The translations under genes and the position numbers were made by a program. The notes under the pieces were generated by a model that saw nothing but the letters and a program-made list of their open reading frames with translations, had not been told where the DNA came from and did not search any database. Positions 61,539-64,000 of a DNA stretch of 64,000 bases are shown one piece after another (within the stretch, counting starts at the first letter, position 1; each line of letters opens with the position of its first letter). Source of the stretch: Actinoplanes utahensis (lineage in GTDB: Bacteria; Actinomycetota; Actinomycetes; Mycobacteriales; Micromonosporaceae); assembly GCF_016862455.1 (NCBI RefSeq), contig NZ_BOMZ01000093.1, positions 1-64,000 on the forward strand, read 5' to 3'.

Positions 61539-62501
61539 TTGTCCAGGCCGACAGCGCGGGTCCTGGCCCTGTTGGAGATCCTCCAGTCGGGCGGCGCATT
61601 CAACGTCGGCGACCTGGCCCGCCGGCTCGACGTCGACGAGCGCACCGTCCGTCGCTACGCGACCCACCTCCTCGACCTGGGCATCCCGGTCGAAGCGCGT
61701 CGTGGCCGCTACGGCGGGTACCGGCTCGCGCCCGGATACAAGCTGCCGCCTCTCATGCTCACCGACGACGAGGCGGTCGCCATCACCCTCGGCCTTGCCG
61801 CGGGACGCCGCGCGGGCATGGTCACAGCCGATCACGTGGCCACCGAGAGCGCCACCGCCAAGCTGCGCCGGGTACTGCCGGCCGCTCTTGCCCGGCGCAT
61901 CGACGCTCTACTGATCACCATGGACGTCACCGGACCGGTCCGGCAACCCGTCCCGCCCGGCACCGAGGTGCTGCTGGTGCTCGCCGAGGCGGCCCGCCAC
62001 CGACACCCGGTACAGCTGACCTACACCACCTGGCATGGTCACGCCAGCGAGCGCGGCCTCGACCCGTACGGGGTGGTCTTCCACAACGGCCGGTGGTACG
62101 TCACCGGCCGCGACCACGCCAGCGGATCCGTGCGGACATTCCGACTCGACCGCATCGGCGCCATCCGGGCCACCGACGGGACGTTCGAGGTACCGGCCGG
62201 GTTCGACCCCACCGGCCATGTCCTCGCCGGACTGGCCTCGGTGCCCTACGCCCACGATGTCTCGGTCCTGCTGCACACCAGCCTCGCCCAGGCACGGCGG
62301 CGGATCCCTCCCTCGGTCGGCACACTCACCGAGGTCGCCGACGGAGTGCGGCTGACCACCCGAGTCGAACGCCTCGACGGCGCCGCCCAGATGCTGGCCG
62401 GGCTCGGCTGGCCCTTCACGATCGAACGGCCCGCCGAACTCAGAGCCGAGGTGCGCGCGCTGGCCGCTCGCCTGCTCACCCACGCAGACGCAGGCACCTG
62501 A
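61539..62501 (+). CDS. HTH-WYL domain transcriptional regulator
   Basis: A 320-residue regulator. The N-terminal winged helix is RPTARVLALLEILQSGGAFNVGDLARRLDVDERTVRRYATHLLDLGIPVEARRGRYGGYRL (DeoR-like). A WYL domain follows with LTYTTWHGHASERGLDPYGVVFHNGRWYVTGRDHASGSVRTFRLDRIGAI, where GRWYVTG holds the W-Y-L-like core, and a C-terminal WCX-like extension. WYL domains sense ligands, sometimes nucleotides or nucleic acid. It starts at TTG 61539 with GGAGG 8 bases upstream. It probably controls the divergent hydrolase. Confidence 0.9.
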   Translation: MSRPTARVLALLEILQSGGAFNVGDLARRLDVDERTVRRYATHLLDLGIPVEARRGRYGGYRLAPGYKLPPLMLTDDEAVAITLGLAAGRRAGMVTADHVATESATAKLRRVLPAALARRIDALLITMDVTGPVRQPVPPGTEVLLVLAEAARHRHPVQLTYTTWHGHASERGLDPYGVVFHNGRWYVTGRDHASGSVRTFRLDRIGAIRATDGTFEVPAGFDPTGHVLAGLASVPYAHDVSVLLHTSLAQARRRIPPSVGTLTEVADGVRLTTRVERLDGAAQMLAGLGWPFTIERPAELRAEVRALAARLLTHADAGT

Positions 62502-62664
62502 GTGCTTCAGGAGGAAAGCGACTCGCCTGGTGGCGTTGCCCGGTAGTAGAGCCGTCCGGATCTGCCGCGATCCGCTCGTCGCCACCACCGTCACGGCTGC
62601 CAGGCGGCCGGACGGTGCCCGCTCGTGCCGAAGAGCGCGCGTGTGCCGGTGTTGAGGTGTGATG

Positions 62665-62695
62665 TTGACTTTGCCGTTGCGTCAAGGTCCAGCCT
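62665..62695 (+). promoter_or_regulatory. MerR-type promoter/operator
   Basis: A TTGACT -35 box at 62665-62670 overlaps an imperfect dyad GACTTTG (62667-62673) with CAAGGTC (62683-62689). The next possible -10 (CAGCCT at 62690) would be 19 bases away, the stretched spacing usual for MerR-type activators. It is about 55 bases upstream of the MerR gene. Confidence 0.5.
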
Positions 62696-62747
62696 GGGAG
62701 CAGGCCGGAGCGGTTCCGGCTGGTGAATGCGTGAAGGGGCGGCAGCA

Positions 62748-63506
62748 ATGGCCTGGTCGATCACTGAGGTGGCGCGGATGGCGGGAGTCACTTCCCGCAC
62801 GCTGCGGCACTACGACGCGATCGGCCTGCTGGCCCCGGCCTACGTCGGGATCAACGGCTATCGCTATTACGAGCAGCCACAGTTGCTGCGCCTGCAGCAG
62901 GTTCTGCTGCTACGCGAACTCGGGCTGAGCCTGGAGACGATCGCCGAAGTCCTCACCGGTCAGCGTGACCGGGTCGACGCCCTTCGGGGACACCAGGAAT
63001 GGCTGCGTGCCGAGCAGCAGCGCCTGGCACGCCTGGCCGCAACTGTCGCGCGCACCATCGAACACTTGCAGGAAGGCACAGTCATGACCGCATCGGAGAT
63101 GTTCGACGGCTTCAGCCGGCGTCGGGCCGAGACCGAGGAGGCCCTGGCCGCTCGCTACGGGGACGGCGTGCGGGAGCACTTCGCCGCCGCCGGCGAGCGC
63201 ACCAAGGGCTGGACCCGGCAGGACTACCTCGACGCTCAGAAAGAGGGAGAGCGCCTGGACGCCCGGGTTCTTCAGCTCTTGCGCTGCGGAGTGGCACCGG
63301 AGACACCGGAGGCGCTCGACGTCATCGCGGACCATCACCGCGCTGTCGCCCGGCACTGGAGCCCGGACAAGGTGAGTTACGCGGGCCTCGGGCAGCTGTA
63401 CCTGGACGACCCGCAGTACCGCGCCCGTTACGACGCTCAGGACCCGGCTCTGGCGCGGTACTACCGCGACGCCATCACCGCCTACGCCGAACAGCGCCTG
63501 AACTGA
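62748..63506 (+). CDS. MerR-family regulator with TipAS-like domain
   Basis: A 252-residue activator. The MerR DNA-binding domain is SITEVARMAGVTSRTLRHYDAIGLLAPAYVGINGYRYY, followed by a coiled-coil dimer helix (GLSLETIAEVLTGQRDRVDALRGHQEWLRAEQQRL). The C-terminal 140 residues are a TipAS-type antibiotic-binding domain (EMFDGFSRRRAETEEALAARYGD, TKGWTRQDYLDAQKEGERL, VARHWSPDKVSYAGLGQLYLDDPQYRARYDAQDPALARYYRDAITAYA). TipA proteins bind thiopeptide and other drugs and activate their own gene. ATG 62748 has AAGGGG 8 bases upstream. Confidence 0.92.
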   Translation: MAWSITEVARMAGVTSRTLRHYDAIGLLAPAYVGINGYRYYEQPQLLRLQQVLLLRELGLSLETIAEVLTGQRDRVDALRGHQEWLRAEQQRLARLAATVARTIEHLQEGTVMTASEMFDGFSRRRAETEEALAARYGDGVREHFAAAGERTKGWTRQDYLDAQKEGERLDARVLQLLRCGVAPETPEALDVIADHHRAVARHWSPDKVSYAGLGQLYLDDPQYRARYDAQDPALARYYRDAITAYAEQRLN

Positions 63507-63634
63507 TCGACTCATCCATCAGGTGAGTGGCGGCGCCGGCGTGCGGGGCTGCAGACCCGCACGTCGACGACCGTACGACTCAGCCGCAGTCGGCTGCGGT
63601 CCGCCGCTGAAGGCGCTGTGGTGGGGCATGGTGG

Positions 63635-64000
63635 TCACGAGCAGTATGCGGCGTCCACGGGGAGCTGGTGGTGGGCCAGGCGGACGTGTCCCTGGTCGGC
63701 CCGATGGTCGAGTCCGGCCGCGATGAGGGTGGTGTCCGCACCGTTGTGGACGTGCAGGTCGGTGCCGGCGAACTCGATCCAGAGGCCGTGCGTGAGCCAG
63801 CCCTTCACTTCGTGCATCGGGAGGTCGCCGGTGAGGTCGGCGCCGCTGTCGAAGTAGGGGCTCTCGGTGACCGCCCATCCGGTCAGGACGCGGCCCTGGA
63901 CGGCGGCGAGGGGTGGGGGTTGCGAGGAGCGCCAGGCGTGCGGCCGGCCGGCCGGGGTGGGTGGGGTGGTGAGGTCGATGGTGTTCCAGGTGATGGACAG
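63635..64000 (-). CDS. Partial hypothetical protein running off the right edge
   Basis: The minus-strand frame is open from the window end to a stop at 63635 and gives the last 121 residues of a protein. It ends with RVLTGWAVTESPYFDSGADLTGDLPMHEVKGWLTHGLWIEFAGTDLHVHNGADTTLI and DAAYCS. The central part has alternating strands and is His/Asp-rich, as in a globular enzyme, but no family is recognised. The N-terminus is outside the window. Confidence 0.6.
   Translation of the reverse strand: MSITWNTIDLTTPPTPAGRPHAWRSSQPPPLAAVQGRVLTGWAVTESPYFDSGADLTGDLPMHEVKGWLTHGLWIEFAGTDLHVHNGADTTLIAAGLDHRADQGHVRLAHHQLPVDAAYCS

Overview
The window is GC-rich throughout, with strong G/C preference at third codon positions, many GTG and TTG starts and short operons joined by ATGA or GTGA overlaps. 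This fits a filamentous actinobacterium. The gene content (CebR-type cellulose regulon, sugar ABC operon without its own ATPase, FliA/WhiG-type sigma factor, ohr/ohrR, MoxR-DUF58 cluster) points towards a Micromonosporaceae-like organism such as Actinoplanes. That placement is inference; there is no rRNA or other marker here.

Layout. 1-14.1 kb is an accessory-looking segment bracketed by two unrelated, inward-facing Tn3-family transposase remnants. It holds a decayed aldo/keto reductase, a secreted GH5 cellulase under a perfect CebR-type operator, a divergent ROK regulator, and a cluster of GAF/PAS histidine kinases with STAS proteins, a frameshifted RsbW-type ATPase and a kinase relic. 14.1-20 kb is a LacI-controlled beta-glucoside uptake and hydrolysis operon with three matching operators. 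20-31 kb holds mixed genes: a secreted repeat protein, a PNPOx-type flavoprotein, an Rnl5-type RNA ligase, a DUF808 membrane protein, a TetR gene with a 45-codon companion, an MFS exporter behind a dyad operator, a phosphotransferase and a MASE4-like histidine kinase. 31-38 kb is the actinobacterial RDD / SpoIIM / DUF58 / MoxR / DUF4350 / DUF4129 cluster. 38-49 kb holds an LLM oxidoreductase, a beta-helix-like membrane protein, a large LuxR-type ATPase beside a deleted styrene-monooxygenase-like gene, an MCP and a GntR(YtrA)-ABC operon. 48.3-51.7 kb is regulatory: a helix-turn-helix/Clp-N protein with twin palindromes at its start, a sigma factor whose ribosome binding site lies in a hairpin, and ohrR-ohr. 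52-56.5 kb contains small housekeeping and hypothetical genes. 56.5-60.7 kb is a gene-poor recombination region: a Xer-like tyrosine recombinase whose start codon lies in a dif-like 28-bp site, a second dif-like site 0.45 kb away, a long inverted repeat and an IS30 relic. The right end has an alpha/beta hydrolase with a divergent WYL regulator, a TipA-like MerR protein and a partial gene running off the edge.

How the parts may work together (inference): the secreted cellulase would release cello-oligosaccharides. The LacI operon could import and hydrolyse such beta-glucosides, using an ATPase encoded elsewhere. The kinase/STAS/ATPase cluster looks like a sensory input to a partner-switching sigma-factor pathway that is partly decayed. 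The strongest candidates for something undescribed are the HTH-Clp-N autoregulator (48.3-49.0 kb), the sigma-factor leader (49.0-49.1 kb) and the recombinase with dif-like sites (56.6-58.1 kb).
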